Source of the DNA: Collybia mongolica
Lineage: Eukaryota > Basidiomycota > Agaricomycetes > Agaricales > Clitocybaceae
DNA: 64,000 nt
Assembly: GCA_013420905.1 (NCBI GenBank)
Contig: JAAXNY010000007.1
Span: 293,284-357,283 of the forward strand
Reading direction: 5' to 3'
Shown: piece after piece, positions 48,641 through 60,289 of the stretch
Layout of the letters: each line of letters begins with the position of its first letter
Position numbering within the stretch: the stretch's first letter is position 1
Notes under the pieces: model-generated
What the model saw: only the letters and a program-made list of their open reading frames with translations
Database searches by the model: none
Told to the model about the DNA's origin: nothing
Program-made: the position numbers and the translations under genes

Positions 48641-49491
48641 GTTGTAACATGTAATAGACGCGTTGTGGTCACGTGTTTAGTCACGTGACTTATCAGCCAC
48701 CTCATCAATCAACAATGGGCACATTGTCAACCTCAACCACACCGAGGCCCAGCAACCCAGCACCCAGCAACCCAGCAAGATTTCTGCAAAAACATGATGT
48801 CAACCCGCAAATCCGCTGCCACCGCTGCTGCTGCTGAAGCAGCCGAATGCCCGACAACGAGGAGCGGCCACGTCCGCATGACGCCCCTGCCTTCCACCCA
48901 TGGTTGCAAGTGTGCCACCTCAGCAACCGACAAGGACGACGAAGCCCGCAAGCGCACGAAAGCTGCCACCACTGTCAAGGCAAGTGCTGCCAAGCTGAAG
49001 GCAGGGTGCGTACCTGGCCACCTCTTATGTTCATTCTTACTCACACCGCCTGCAGCACCAGAAAGGCCACCACCCCCAGTAGGAAGGCCACCACCCACGG
49101 TAAAACAGGCGTCAAGGGCAAGGCCAGCCCTGCCTTACCTCACCTCACAAAGTGAGTTTTTTGTTCATATTCATTTCTTGTTCTCACAAAAATGGCCTCC
49201 CCCCAGGACTGAGCGCATGCTTGAAGAAAGTGGCATGCCAATTGTGCTGCCCCCACGCGCAGCCGCTGCCATCTCCTGGGGGCCTCAAGCCTCAAAGCCG
49301 GGGGGCACTGGTCATGCCTGCCAGGTGGCACCCCCGACTACCAGTGACAGTGAACCGGAGGAGCACGAGGGGAAAAAGGAGGGAGGAGCGGAGGATGGAG
49401 ATGAGGACGGGAGCGGAGACAAGGTGAGCAGGGACAAGGTGTGTGGGGACAAGGCGAGCAGGGACAAGGAGGATGGGAACAAGGAGGATGG

Positions 49492-50715
49492 TGATAGGGC
49501 CCGAAATTGTTTGCACTTGTAAAGTCGACAAGTAAGGCTATTAGTATCATTTCTAATAACCAAGTAAACGGTAATAAAGGATTAGAGTCGAGCTCCAAGA
49601 CGGCTAATCAGAGTGAACTAGTCTAATGGATAATACACTATCAGTACAGAGGACTATGAGTACGGTCTATTATTAGTCCTATTCACCATGCCCGGTTACA
49701 ACCTCGGTGTCTTAGTTCATAAGTAACCGTTGTAGTATGATATCATTAGTCCGGGGATCATCATTAATAGGAGAAGTAATTGTAAATTCGGGACTTGCAC
49801 AACCCGATCCTAGTCAGGGGTACTTGGTGTTAACTACCGGAAGTGACGGGACACCGTGAATAACAACAGGGACAATCAGGGGGAGTAAACGACAGTGCCG
49901 CGCTGTTTTAAATAACAAAGCGCGCGGTCGGGACTTGATAAGAGTTTAGCCCGCTCTTTCAATATTTGATAAGTAACCAGTAAACGGCATAATTGGCATG
50001 CATGGCGCACGCGCCAAGTAGTAGAGGACGCATCAGCATTGAATACAGATCCTTGGCGCGCGGGAGCGCGGTTCCGTGTAAAATTTACAATTCCGTATGA
50101 TATTTAGTTTGTACACTATAAATAGACTGTAGATAAGTAGCGCTAAGAAAAAGGAATCTTGCCCCCACTTTGCGCGACTATAGAGTATACAAATCACATT
50201 TGTTAAAACACTATTGCGTGCCCGAATTAAGGATCAGATTGCTTCAACGTGTCTTGATTGGAATTGATTGGAGAACCACAGAATTAAAGAAACTTAGTTC
50301 ACTTGGAACTTAGTACCGTATTGTCCGTTGGAATTACTAGGCACTTGGCCTAAGTGCACTTGCCACTGTATTGTTTGATAAGTCGCTTGGACTTATAGAT
50401 CCGCTTGGGATCACTAATAATTGAACGTACACTTGGTACTCAGTCTATTGGATCGAGAGATTTTATAAATATACCTAGCAGGTTTTTGAACCTGTGTTGA
50501 AGCTTTTGTCTAAATCGAACCTGTTGAGAGATCATTGGAAAGGGCTTTGGCTAGTACTATTCAAAGCTTAGTGCTTCTAAGCACTTGAATCCGAACTCAA
50601 AACAGGCGATTCCTACTGTTCGTGTGTTGATTGTTAGGTTTGGTGTGTGTGTGTGTGAAGGATTACAGTACATTACATAGCATCAGCGCACTTATAGCCC
50701 AGGAGCCCCCTTTCA
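49492..50715 (+). mobile_element. Solo LTR 1 (1224 bp)
   Basis: Starts TGATAGGGCCCGAAATTG and ends CCCCCTTTCA, homologous to 50975-52190 and, in reverse, to 54460-55675. It is flanked by ATGG (49488-49491) and ACGG (50716-50719), best read as a 4-bp duplication ACGG whose left copy lost its CpG by C-to-T change. Contains CTATAAATAG near 50118 as probable promoter and a GT microsatellite near 50644. No internal element sequence flanks it, so it is a solo LTR. Confidence 0.88.
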
Positions 50716-50974
50716 ACGGGAACGAGGCCAGTGGGGATGAGGAAGACAGGGACAAGGCCAGCGGGGATGAGGAAGATGGGGACAAGGAAGATGGGGATGA
50801 GGAAGATGGGGACGAGGAAGATGGGGATGAGGAAGATGGGGATGAGGAGGATGCCAAGGAAGACCAGGACGACAACAAGAACACCCAGGGTGGCAACAAC
50901 GGCGCTCATGCCCCCTCCACCTCCTGTGCCCCCCCTGGCCTCTCCACCACGGCCTCTTGTGCCTCCTCCCGCGC

Positions 50975-52190
50975 TGATAGGGCCCGAAATTGTTTGCACT
51001 TATAAAGTCAACAAGTAAGGCTATTAGTATCATTTCTAATAACCAAGTAAACAGTAATAAAGGGTTAGAGTCGAGCTCCAAGACGGCTAATCAGAGTGAA
51101 CTAGTCTAATGGATAGTACACTGTCAGTACAGAGGACTATGAGTATGGTCTATTATTAGTCCTATTCACCATGCCCGGTTACAACCTCGGTATCTTAATT
51201 CATAAGTAACTGTTGTAGTATGATATCATTAGTCCGGGGATCATCATTAATAGGAGAAGTAATTGTAAATTCAGGACTTGCACAACCCGATCCTAGTCAG
51301 GGGCACTTGGTGTTAACTACTGGAAGAGATGGGACACCATGAATAACAACCGGGACAATCAGGAGAAGTAAATGACAGTGCCGCACTGTTTTAAATAACA
51401 AAGCGCACAGTTGGGACTTGACAAGAGTTTAGCCAGCTCTTTCAATATTTGATAAGTAACCAGTAACAACATAATTGGCACGTATGGCATGCACACCAAG
51501 TCATAGAGGATGTGTCAGCATTAAATACAGATCTTTGGTGTGGGGGAGTGCGGTTCTGTATAAAATTTACAATTTCGTATGATATTTAGTTTGTACACTA
51601 TAAATAGACTGTAGATGAGTAGCGCAAAGGTAAGGAATCTTGCCCCCACTTTGCGCTACTATAGAGTATACAAATCACATTTGTTAAAACACTATTGCGT
51701 GCCTGAATTAAGGCTCAGATTGCTTCAAAGTTGTCTTGATTGGAATTGTTTGAAGAGATCACAGAATTGAAGAGTCTTAGTTCACTTGGAACTTAGTACC
51801 GCATTGTCTGTTGGAATTACTAGGCACTTGGCCTTAGTGCACTTGGCATTGTTTGTTTAATAAGTCGCTTGGACTTATAGATCCGCTTGGGATCATTAAT
51901 AATTGAACATACACTTGGTACTCAGTCTATTGGATCGAGAGATATTATAAATATACCTAGCAAGCTTTAAACTTGTGTTGAAGCTTTGTCTGAATCAAAC
52001 CTGTCGAGAGATCATTGGAAAGGGCCTTGACTAGTATTATTCAAAGCTTAGTGCTTCTAAGCACTTGAACCCGAACTTAAAACAGGCAATTCCTACTGTT
52101 TGTGTGTTGATTGTTAGGTTTGGTGTGTGTGTGTGTAAGAGATTACATTTCATAGCATCAGCACACTTATAGCCCAGGAACCCCCTTTCA
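50975..52190 (+). mobile_element. Solo LTR 2 (1216 bp), CpG-decayed
   Basis: Same ends as LTR 1. Flanked by a perfect 4-bp duplication GCGC (50971-50974 and 52191-52194). Compared with LTR 1 and LTR 3 most CpG sites have become TpG or CpA, for example GCGCGCGGTCGGGAC versus GCGCACAGTTGGGAC, marking it as the older, methylation-decayed copy. The TATA box (CTATAAATAG) near 51598 is retained. Confidence 0.88.
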
Positions 52191-54459
52191 GCGCCCCCTC
52201 CACCTCTTGTGCCCCCTCCACCTCCTGCGCCGCCTCTGCCCATGGCCCTCCCTCCCATGGTGTCTCTCACGTTTTGTCGGCTGCCCCATCCTGCGCTGTC
52301 TCCCGTGTGCTGTTGCCTGCTGGTACTAACAGTAAGATTTTATTTTATAACACCTGTTAAACTTATTCTGATTTTACAAATCATACATTTAGTTTCTATT
52401 TCTTTAGATCAATCTTTTGTGGCTTTGCCCCCATATTCTGGTCTTGGGGAGGCTCTACCCCCATCTTCTGGTCTCGGGGAGGCTGTGCCCCCAGTTTCTG
52501 TGTCTGGGGATGTTCTACCCCCATCATCTGAGAATGTAGAACCACGTACCCCACCTAAGCATAGTGAGGTGGTGTTGAGCCCCAGGATATTGATATATCT
52601 CCTTGTGGTGCAGATTTGAGTTCATCTTACACTGTAGGTGGAGACTTGAATTCTCTGCAGGGTGCATCTCGCACTGTGGGTGGTTTCATTCGTGGTCAGG
52701 CATTGGGGAATGCTATGAACCATGCTGATTTTGAATATAACCAACCTGTTGCACCACCCAATGTCAAGGGTGTTGTTCATGTGTATAAGTCTATGGAATC
52801 TGAGCGTAGTAATCCAAGGGCTATGAAGTCTTCTATGACCATCCAGATTCCAGTTAACAGTTCCCTTGGTCCTGTTCTTTACAAATTGGGCAATCTATAC
52901 TTGCCTATTAAGAATGACAATCACCAGATTTATGTATACACAAATCAAGAAACTTGGGACATTAAGGGTCACTACAGTGCTGCAATTTCAGATAATGATA
53001 TGGTGGATTGGAAGTATGATGATCATGGATATGTTTTGCATTTATTTGTAAGTTTTACTACTTTTATTTATTGAAGTATATCTCTGATAAAAATACTTTT
53101 AGACTGAATCATCTGAATCCTCAACTTTCACACAAGTTCCAACTTCTTCTGTTCCAACTGTTTCTGTGCCTTCTAAAACTGAACCGTCTACATCAAACAA
53201 CACATCTGAGTCTGACATAGTTGCTTGCTTCACATCTGTTCAGCAATCTATGATTATGCAGTTGGAGATTGAACACTTCTATCTGGATCGTGGCAACCAT
53301 ACTTTGCATTATGCATATGCAAAATACAAAGAATTCTGTCATGCTAATACAGTGATGAAGAAAATGAAGGATGCTCTCACCTGGAAAGGTGCTGCCAAAC
53401 TGGCTGATTTGAAAGGAATCTTTGCTTCAACCTCTTATTTCTATTCAAATTATGAACCATTCAAGTTTGTTGAGAAATATCCAGCTCTGATAGGCTGGTT
53501 GGAAATTACTGAAGACTGTCTTTCTGATGAAGAAACTTGGGGATTTTCTGCAGATGATTATAACCTTGGATCACTGCACAAGTTTTTGCGTGGGCAGGGG
53601 GAGGATTTGAAAAAGTCCAAGGATGATGAAAAGGTTGAAGAAGTGCAGAAACAGTTTAGCAAAAGAAGGGCAAGTCTAAGGCTGTGGAACCAAGTTCTGG
53701 AGGGTGTGATGCAGAGAACAAGCCTAAAGTGGGGAAGAAGGGTCAAAGTTCAAAAGCTGTGAAACCAAAGAAGTAGTAAGTTGATACAATTTGATAAACT
53801 TTTGTTTGTATTTTTGTTTAACTTTTAGTAGTATATTACAGGCCTTGTATGCATTCTGTTCTTCATGGCTAGCTGTGGCATTCTTTTGGCTCTGGACTGA
53901 GATTTATGCTTGCATTTTGATTTTGGATCAATTCAAATCTCTTTGGATCATTTATAATCCTGAACAAAGGTTTCCTGATATTTCATTTCAGGAATTCAGT
54001 ATCTTTGTATCAGGGAATTTCAATTCTGAAATTCCACTGAGTACTGTACTCATGGCTTTGCTCACACTGACCAACAACACAGATTTGCTTAGTCTTCATG
54101 CTAAAGATATGACATCTGGTTGTTTATCTTTCACTGGTTGGATGACTTCTCTTGCCTTTATCATGATACAATTGCTAGGCAATGATGCATTATTGTTTTT
54201 TCCTGAAACAAGCATGTTTAAAGAAAAAAATGAACAAAGCAGAATTAATGCCTTGAGCAAACAACTTGATGGATTTGCTCAAATGTTACACTTGTATCCT
54301 GTGCGGAAAAATAATGAATTCAAAGGCAAACTCAAATCTGTTTCTCATACTGCTATTGAACCAATATATATATTGGCTCCAAATACACCTGTGTGCTTGA
54401 CAATATCTTGCAATTTTCATGTACTCAAACGTGAAACTCGGAACATTGATATTCCTCGT

Positions 54460-55675
54460 TGAAAGGGGGCTCCTGGGCTATAAGTGCGCTGATGCTATGA
54501 AATGTAATCTCTCTCACACACACACCAAACCTAACAATCAACACACGAACAGTAGGAATCGCCTGTTTTGAGTTCGGGTTCAAGTGCTTAGAAGCACTAA
54601 GCTTTGAATAGTACTAGCCAAAGCCCTTTCCAATGATCTCTCGACGGGTTCGATTTAGACAAAAGCTTCAACACAGGTTCAAAAACCTGCTAGGTATATT
54701 TATAATATCTCTCGATCCAATAGACTGAGTACCAAGTGTACGTTCAATTATTAGTGATCCCAAGCGGATCTATAAGTCCAAGCGACTTATCAAACAATAC
54801 AGTGCCAAGTGCACTAAGGCCAAGTGCCTAGTAATTCCAACGGACAATACGGTACTAAGTTCCAAGTGAACTAAGTTTCTTTAATTCTGTGGTTCTCCAA
54901 TCAATTCCAATCAAGACACGTTGAAGCAATCTGATCCTTAATTCGGGCACACAATAGTGTTTTAACAAATGTGATTTGTATACTCTATAGTCGCGCAAAG
55001 TGGGGGCAAGATTCCTTGCCTTAGCGCTACTCATCTACAGTCTATTTATAATGTACAAACTAAATATCATACGGAATTGTAAATTTTACACGGAACCGCG
55101 CTCCCGCGCGCCAAGGATCTGTATTCAATACCGACGCGTCTACTACAGCTTGGCGCGCGCGCCACGCGTGCCAATTATGTCGTTTACTGGTTACTTATCA
55201 AATATTGAAAGAGCGGGCTAAACTCTTATCAAGTCCCGACCGCGCGCTTTGTTATTTAAAACAGCGCGGCACTGTCGTTTACTCCCCCTGATTGTCCCTG
55301 TTGTTATTCACGGTGTCCCGTCGCTTCCGGTAGTTAACACCAAGTACCCCTGACTAGGATCGGGTTGTGCAAGTCCCGAATTTACAATTACTTCTCCTAT
55401 TAATGATGATCCCCGGACTAATGATATCATACTACAACGGTTACTTATGAACTAAGACACCGAGGTTGTAACCGGGCATGGTGAATAGGACTAATAATAG
55501 ACCGTACTCATAGTCCTCTGTACTGATAGTGTATTATCCATTAGACTAGTTCACTCTGATTAGCCGTCTTGGAGCTCGACTCTAATCCTTTATCACCGCT
55601 TACTTGGTTATTAGAAATGACACTAATAGCCTTACTTGTCGACTTTATAAGTGCAAACAATTTCGGGCCCTATCA
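54460..55675 (-). repeat. 3' LTR of the Gypsy element (1216 bp)
   Basis: On the minus strand begins TGATAGGGCCCGAAATTG (55675 leftward) and ends CCCCCTTTCA (54460). Retains CpG sites and is close to LTR 1. It has a TATAAATAG promoter sequence (minus strand, near 55040). Its first bases on the plus strand, TTGA, give the TGA stop to the interrupted gene to the left. Confidence 0.92.
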
Positions 55676-55684
55676 TCTCCCCCA
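55676..55684 (-). promoter_or_regulatory. Polypurine tract of the Gypsy element
   Basis: Minus strand TGGGGGAGA directly adjoins the TG of the LTR. A purine run immediately before the 3' LTR is the primer site for plus-strand DNA synthesis in LTR elements; its position and strand show that this LTR is the 3' LTR of a minus-strand element. Confidence 0.8.
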
Positions 55685-56127
55685 TACCACAAATGTAGAC
55701 TGTCCTCAGTCTCTCTTTGCCGGCATGTTGGTCCAATACTTCGGGTCTGCACGCGTCTGATCTTTCAGTACAATGTTACAACGGTTCCGCTTTTAGACAG
55801 GTAGGCGCGCGATGTTGGGATCGAGCCCAGAGGTTTTACTTCCCATCAGGATCGTGACAGCTATATACGTCTCCTGAGAGAGTACTTGACATTCGGACAT
55901 CGCTTTACAGATATTTCAGTCATCTGGACATTTTTCTCGTTATGTTTCTGACACTTCAGCAAGAGATCGGTACTCCTGTTTGTCTTTCAGAGCTTCGCAA
56001 TGCAGGGTTGTGCGTTTTAAAAAGCTCGCGTCCTTGCTAAGTTTTAGACAATTTGGACTTTATAGCCCATTTCTAAATCTCTTTGCTATCTGCATTGCTC
56101 AAACGCTCCAACTCTTTTCAAACAGAA

Positions 56128-58074
56128 ATGTCTTCCACTTCCACTTCCGCCATGGCTCGTGCTCTGCGCTCACCTTCCGCGCTGTCCCTCTCGCTTTCTG
56201 CCGCGATTCTGCCGACTGAGGGCCGTTCCCCCACCATGGTCTATGTGGACCAGCCGATCCCTTCCTTCTCGGACCTCCTCGAAGATGCCGAGGGCGACGT
56301 CTTCGTCGCTATGGAGCAAGGGTGGATTATCATGGCCGAGGAGCTCGCGCCCCGTATGGACCACCAAGGTCCCCTTGACCTTGATGACTTGATCGACTTT
56401 GTCGATCACTGCTCCATGCTCATCGTACGCCCATCTTTTACTTGTTAACTCCTTTTACTTATTTACTGGTCTCAGGATGCCATCACTGGCGTGGTCCGTG
56501 GCGCGCGTTTCTCGCTGCCATATCCGGCTATCCTCCTCCTGCGCGCGCTTCACCTTCAAGTGATGCGCCTCCCAGTTGACGCGCGCGAGGCTTCGTGGTC
56601 ATCCTGGTGTACGGTCATATCGACTGACCTGGGCGCCAACTCCATTCTTCTGGTAAATAAATTGTTTACTTCTTTACTCTGCCTCCCCTTGTCAAGCTGA
56701 CTACCTTGTTCTTTTAGGGCCAGGCTCCCACTGTGGAGCAAGTCCTTGACCAGGTGGGGTCGCGCTTCGAGCGCGACAATGGTGACAGTATCTTTCGAGA
56801 TACTTTCCTCGTCCCGCCTCGCATGGTTGGCGCGCCGCGCCGTTACCATCAGTACCGGGACAATTGGTCCGCCGCGCCCTTGCCGGCGCGCTCCCCGGTC
56901 TTGGTACCTGCGGTTCGTTTATCACTGCTTTTTATTACTTTCCTTCAGTGGTTGACTTATTTTAATAGCCCCTCAAGCGGAAGCGTAATGCTGGGTCCAA
57001 GGGAAAAGGCCGTGCGGTTCCCCAGGTATATCCTTTACTTTACGAGTTTCACATTATTGCTGACTTGATTTCAAAAATTCTAGTCCGACATGTCGCGCGC
57101 CCAGGGGACTGGCAGTGCTTCTGCGCTGCGTCCCTCGGAAGCAGGCCCGGTATGTCTCTTTCTGAAGTCATTTACGTTTACTCATCTTTATCTCCTTAGT
57201 CCTCTGGGCAGCCCCCGGTGAAGGTTGAAGTCCCTGAGCTTCGGCTCTTCGATGATGAGATCGCACGCCAGTTGGCTCAAGAGGGGTTCGCGGAGTTGTT
57301 GCCTCCCGCGGCCCCTTCTCCTTGTCGGTCGCGTAAGACCACCCGTTCTAGGGATAGGGCTCAGGCGACACGCCGCAAGCACGCGCTGGTTCCCAACCGG
57401 GAGCTGACGCCGCTACAGTCCCCTATTACCTCCCTGCTGGCTGACCTTGCGCCGCGGCGCTCTTCCGTATGTTTATTACTACTTTATTTCTTGTTACTGA
57501 TCATTTTTTACTAGGTGGGCTATCCTTGCACGATGTGCGCCACCCGCAGCGACATTGAGTGCACCTTCAACGGTTGGGGTAAACCGTGCATTGAATGCGC
57601 CACCGCCAAGAAGGGGAAGTGCAGCTTCAGCCTCACTCCCCAGAAGCGCGCTAGGCTTCGTGAGGATCTGGGGCCGATGCTTGGTGCGGGCATTTCTAGT
57701 AAGCCATTTTCTTTCTGTCTTTTTGTTTACTAATGATTTTACTTATTCTACTAGCGGTTGCTGAAGCCTATGCTCAGCTAGGCGACGCGGACTCTCTTGC
57801 CGCGGAGGTCATTCAGGCCGCTAACCGCGCGCTTGAAATGCGCAACTCCTTGTTGGCGCGCATAGTTGGCACCATCGGTAAGTTGTACGAGGAGGAAGGC
57901 CTGGAGGGCCTTCAAAACCTCTTGCTGACTACGCCAGCCACGGAGAGCGCTCTCCTCTTCTACGCGGATTTCCAGAACCTCCCTTGGCCGCCCTTGGAGG
58001 AAGAAGCAGAGGTTGATGACGGTTCTTCGTCGTCAAGTTCCTCTTCGTCCGTGCCTGACAGCGAGGAGGAGTAG
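56128..58074 (+). CDS. Antisense gene 1 of the Gypsy element: nuclear-type protein with Zn2Cys6-like cluster
   Basis: Unknown function. Eight exons (56128-56424, 56476-56652, 56718-56912, 56969-57025, 57084-57149, 57200-57466, 57515-57698, 57755-58074), all in phase, encode 520 residues. The start MSSTSTSAMARALRSPSALS follows a TTTAAAAAG sequence about 110 bp upstream. Residues about 30-160 look globular (VYVDQPIPSFSDLLEDAEGD). Exon 4 has an NLS-like PLKRKR. Exon 7 carries Cys-x2-Cys-x7-Cys-x8-Cys-x2-Cys-x7-Cys (CTMC ... C ... CIEC ... KGKC), close to the fungal Zn2Cys6 binuclear cluster. The end is acidic with a Ser run ([16 protein letters not shown]). It lies between pol and the 3' LTR, antisense to pol, where introns escape removal from the genomic RNA. 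Could regulate the element or be captured cargo. Confidence 0.75.
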
Positions 58075-58764
58075 CCGCGCCGCGCCCCCCCCCCTATATT
58101 TTTTTTTATCTACTTGTGTTTTCCCGGGCCCCTGTGCCCTTACATATTACTTATTCCCCCGCCTTTCGTTGGGCTTCAATTTTATTAATTGAAGTCCAAC
58201 ACATGTTTCTACATACAGTCCCCTGGACTATAAACAATACAATTGGTTTACCTGTTGTTCTATTGTCTTCATAAGAAAGCTTCTGCCCTTGCACCGGCTA
58301 CTTAAGTTATAAATAGTACAGTTTAATTCTGGTGCAATTCTCTCGATCATTAAGACCGTGGTGCGATCACTGACTTTTTATAGACAATCTATTTCAATCC
58401 TTGTAACCTTGGTAGGTTTTTCCAAATCGATTTTGCTTATACCCATCTCCCCCTCAACACTGACAACAACTGTCCCAGTTGTCATGCGGACACTGCCGCG
58501 CTCCACATGAATTTTTACGGAGCTCCTTTTTCAATTGGGCCCAGCATTTCAATTAGGCACGCGTCTCGGACCTGTTCAGTTGAAATGTATAGATTTTTCT
58601 GGGGATAGAACGCGCGCAACGAATGAGAGACTGGGTAGCGCTTCTCTAGTCGTAGAGGTATAAAAAGGGCACTGGCTGTGCTTTTTGTCCCAAGACATCG
58701 CCCGACTCTATTATACTCTCTTTACAACATTCTGGTTCGAAGAATCAATTTCCTCTGCATTATT
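58075..58764. promoter_or_regulatory. Spacer between the two antisense genes, with TATA box
   Basis: Holds the 3' flank of antisense gene 1 (C9 and T9 runs just after the stop) and the promoter of gene 2, with TATAAAAAGG at 58659-58668, about 100 bp before the ATG at 58765. Confidence 0.6.
58659..58668 (+). promoter_or_regulatory. TATA box of antisense gene 2 (TATAAAAAGG)
   Basis: Good TATA consensus about 97-106 bp upstream of the ATG; a weaker TTTAAAAAG at about 56017 has the same spacing to antisense gene 1. Confidence 0.6.
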
Positions 58765-60143
58765 ATGACTAGCCCCCCCAACTATCAAGACATTGAGAAC
58801 TTCAAGATGGTCCAAGCTCAGTGGCACACCTTTCAAGCTCGATTATCGATGGACACCCTTGTTGAACAAAGGGTCAGCGTCCGGAAGTTAGGCGAAACCG
58901 CGGTACACTTTTTACCAATTACACTTTTTAAAACGCCGTTTTTGTAACCAGGTTTTACAATTTACAGCTACTCCTGACTGAGTCCAAATTGGTTTTGACG
59001 GAGCGGTCCTGGCAGAATGTTATTTTTGGCGTCCGTAAGGCATTCCAGGGACTACAACATGTATACCCCGAGTTACTTCAAGAGCCTGTTTACCGTAATA
59101 TTGTGACTCTGACTGCCGCTATTCACCGTCACCGTGAAAAGGTCCGCACTGAGCACCTGTCTCAAACCGCGGTGCGTGCTTTTTACCCCATCTTGTACTG
59201 TACTGTTCTTTTTAAACCATGGTTTTCTGGTACTAGGTCCCTGCTACTGGTGGTGAAGCGGATGGTACCACTATTCCAGGCGAGGTCATTGCTGGCGGTG
59301 AATATGACGGTGACATTGAAATGTCTGGTACTGACTCGGTATGTTTCTTTTTAGCTACCGCGCTGTCAGTGCGCGACATACTCAATGGCGTCTCTTCTTT
59401 ACTCAAGAATATGGTCATTGATGCTACGGCTAGTGCTGCTGTCTCTGGATCAGTGACTAGTCGTCTCCTTAGTGAAGGACCAATCACCCGTAGCCGCAAG
59501 GAGAAGGAGAACATTAAGGTTCCCCGTGTCAAAAGGACTAAGGCTGAAAAGGCTGCCATCAAGGTACCCATTCTTGTTTTTGCTCTGTCTATTACTTTGT
59601 TTCTTATTCCTACAGGACGGTAAGCGTTCCGAGCTCAATCGCGGCAGCACTCTTCGTCCCAAAAAGCGTACAAGGCAGGACACCCCGGATGAAGATCCAA
59701 AGGCATCTGCTGAGGGTACGTTTTCTAATAATAGATGGTTCTAAATTTATACCGACTGTGCATCAGATACTCGTGTCTTTATTGACTTCCGTCCCTCCAA
59801 GGAGCACGATGTAGTCTTAGCGCGGGCGCGCTTGATTGCAGACGCGGGCGATCCCATGTTGCACACCAAGCAAGCCCTCGGTAGGATGCTTTTAAACTAC
59901 CGCGCTGAGTTGGAGGAGATCAGTCATACAGTGTCCTTCTTATTGAAGCGTCGTGATGCCACTATGGACGAGGTTACTCGCCTCAACGGTCTAATGAACG
60001 AGGCCGCTCTGGAGGGAGGCTCTGACGAGGCTGCCACTGCGAGCGCTACGGAAGTCCATGACCAGGATGACAATGATAAGGAGGAGGTAGCTCCGGCTGA
60101 CTTGCCCTTGCCCGAGGTTGAAGACGACTTCATATCTGCTTGA
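58765..60143 (+). CDS. Antisense gene 2 of the Gypsy element: helical, basic protein of unknown function
   Basis: Five exons (58765-58902, 58968-59171, 59237-59563, 59616-59715, 59767-60143), all in phase, encode 381 residues. It starts MTSPPNYQDIENFKMVQAQW and has a helical N-terminal part (LTERSWQNVIFGVRKAFQGL). The middle region is basic (RSRKEKENIKVPRVKRTKAE, and RPKKRTRQD near exon 4), possibly nuclear-targeting. The C-terminal helix-rich part (DPMLHTKQALGRMLLNYRAE) ends in an acidic tail (EVEDDFISA). No catalytic motif is seen. It ends 147 bp from the pol stop, convergent with it. Intact frames and splice sites argue that it is functional or recently so; the role is unknown. Confidence 0.72.
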
Positions 60144-60289
60144 GGACAGTCCAATTAACTTCCTCCTGAGTTATGGTGTCCCTCCCCACGCTCCTTTGTA
60201 TTACTGTCTTTACTCGGCTTAACACTGTCCTTACTACTTCGCTTAGTTGCTTATACTTTCTTTACTGCTTCTGTTTCCATACTGATTTA

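Larger units (their letters stand above)
44991..48793. other. AT-rich repeat debris, strongly CpG-depleted toward its right end
   Basis: No confident gene. A short motif with GTTACAAC / GTCTGCA is shared by about 46085, 46587 and 39718, and a stretch near 45805-45890 resembles 48070-48160 (ATCAATCAARTGTCTAT), so old dispersed repeats are present. From 47304 to about 47960 no CG dinucleotide was found. A cluster of GGAATTCC-like palindromes lies at 48424-48640. The minus-strand frame at 47303-47007 (CLANNGGCRRSSDCYSSIC) is cysteine-rich but has no proper signal peptide start. Confidence 0.4.
48794..54459 (+). pseudogene. Decayed transposon-type gene (KDZ-associated-like 3' part), split by two solo LTRs and cut by a Gypsy insertion
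   Basis: Starts MMSTRKSAATAAAAEAAE at 48794. Exons with fitting introns (about 49007-49053 and 49153-49207) encode Ala/Lys/Thr-rich then acidic Asp/Glu/Lys repeats. The frame is interrupted by LTR insertions at 49492-50715 and 50975-52190; the flanking coding sequence is in frame on both sides once the 4-bp duplication is counted once. Further right are PPSSGLGEAVPP repeats, VAPPNVKGVVHVYKSME, SDIVACFTSVQQSMIMQLEI, a Lys-rich end, and a last segment (53791-54459) with PVCLTISCNFHVLKRETRNI, which resembles cysteine-cluster proteins accompanying KDZ transposons. Apparent 1-nt frameshifts near 52575 and 53665 show decay. The last codons join the Gypsy LTR, whose TGA acts as stop. Function and family are tentative. 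Confidence 0.55.

Noticed and set aside
49292..49598. Three overlapping antisense frames rich in Leu/Pro/Ser opposite the acidic repeats
   Set aside because: Shadows of the GAC/AAG/GAG repeat; no start context or motif.
49492..52190. LTR 1 and LTR 2 as the two ends of one short retrotransposon
   Set aside because: The 259 bp between them is coding sequence of the host frame, each LTR has its own 4-bp duplication, and they differ strongly in CpG decay.
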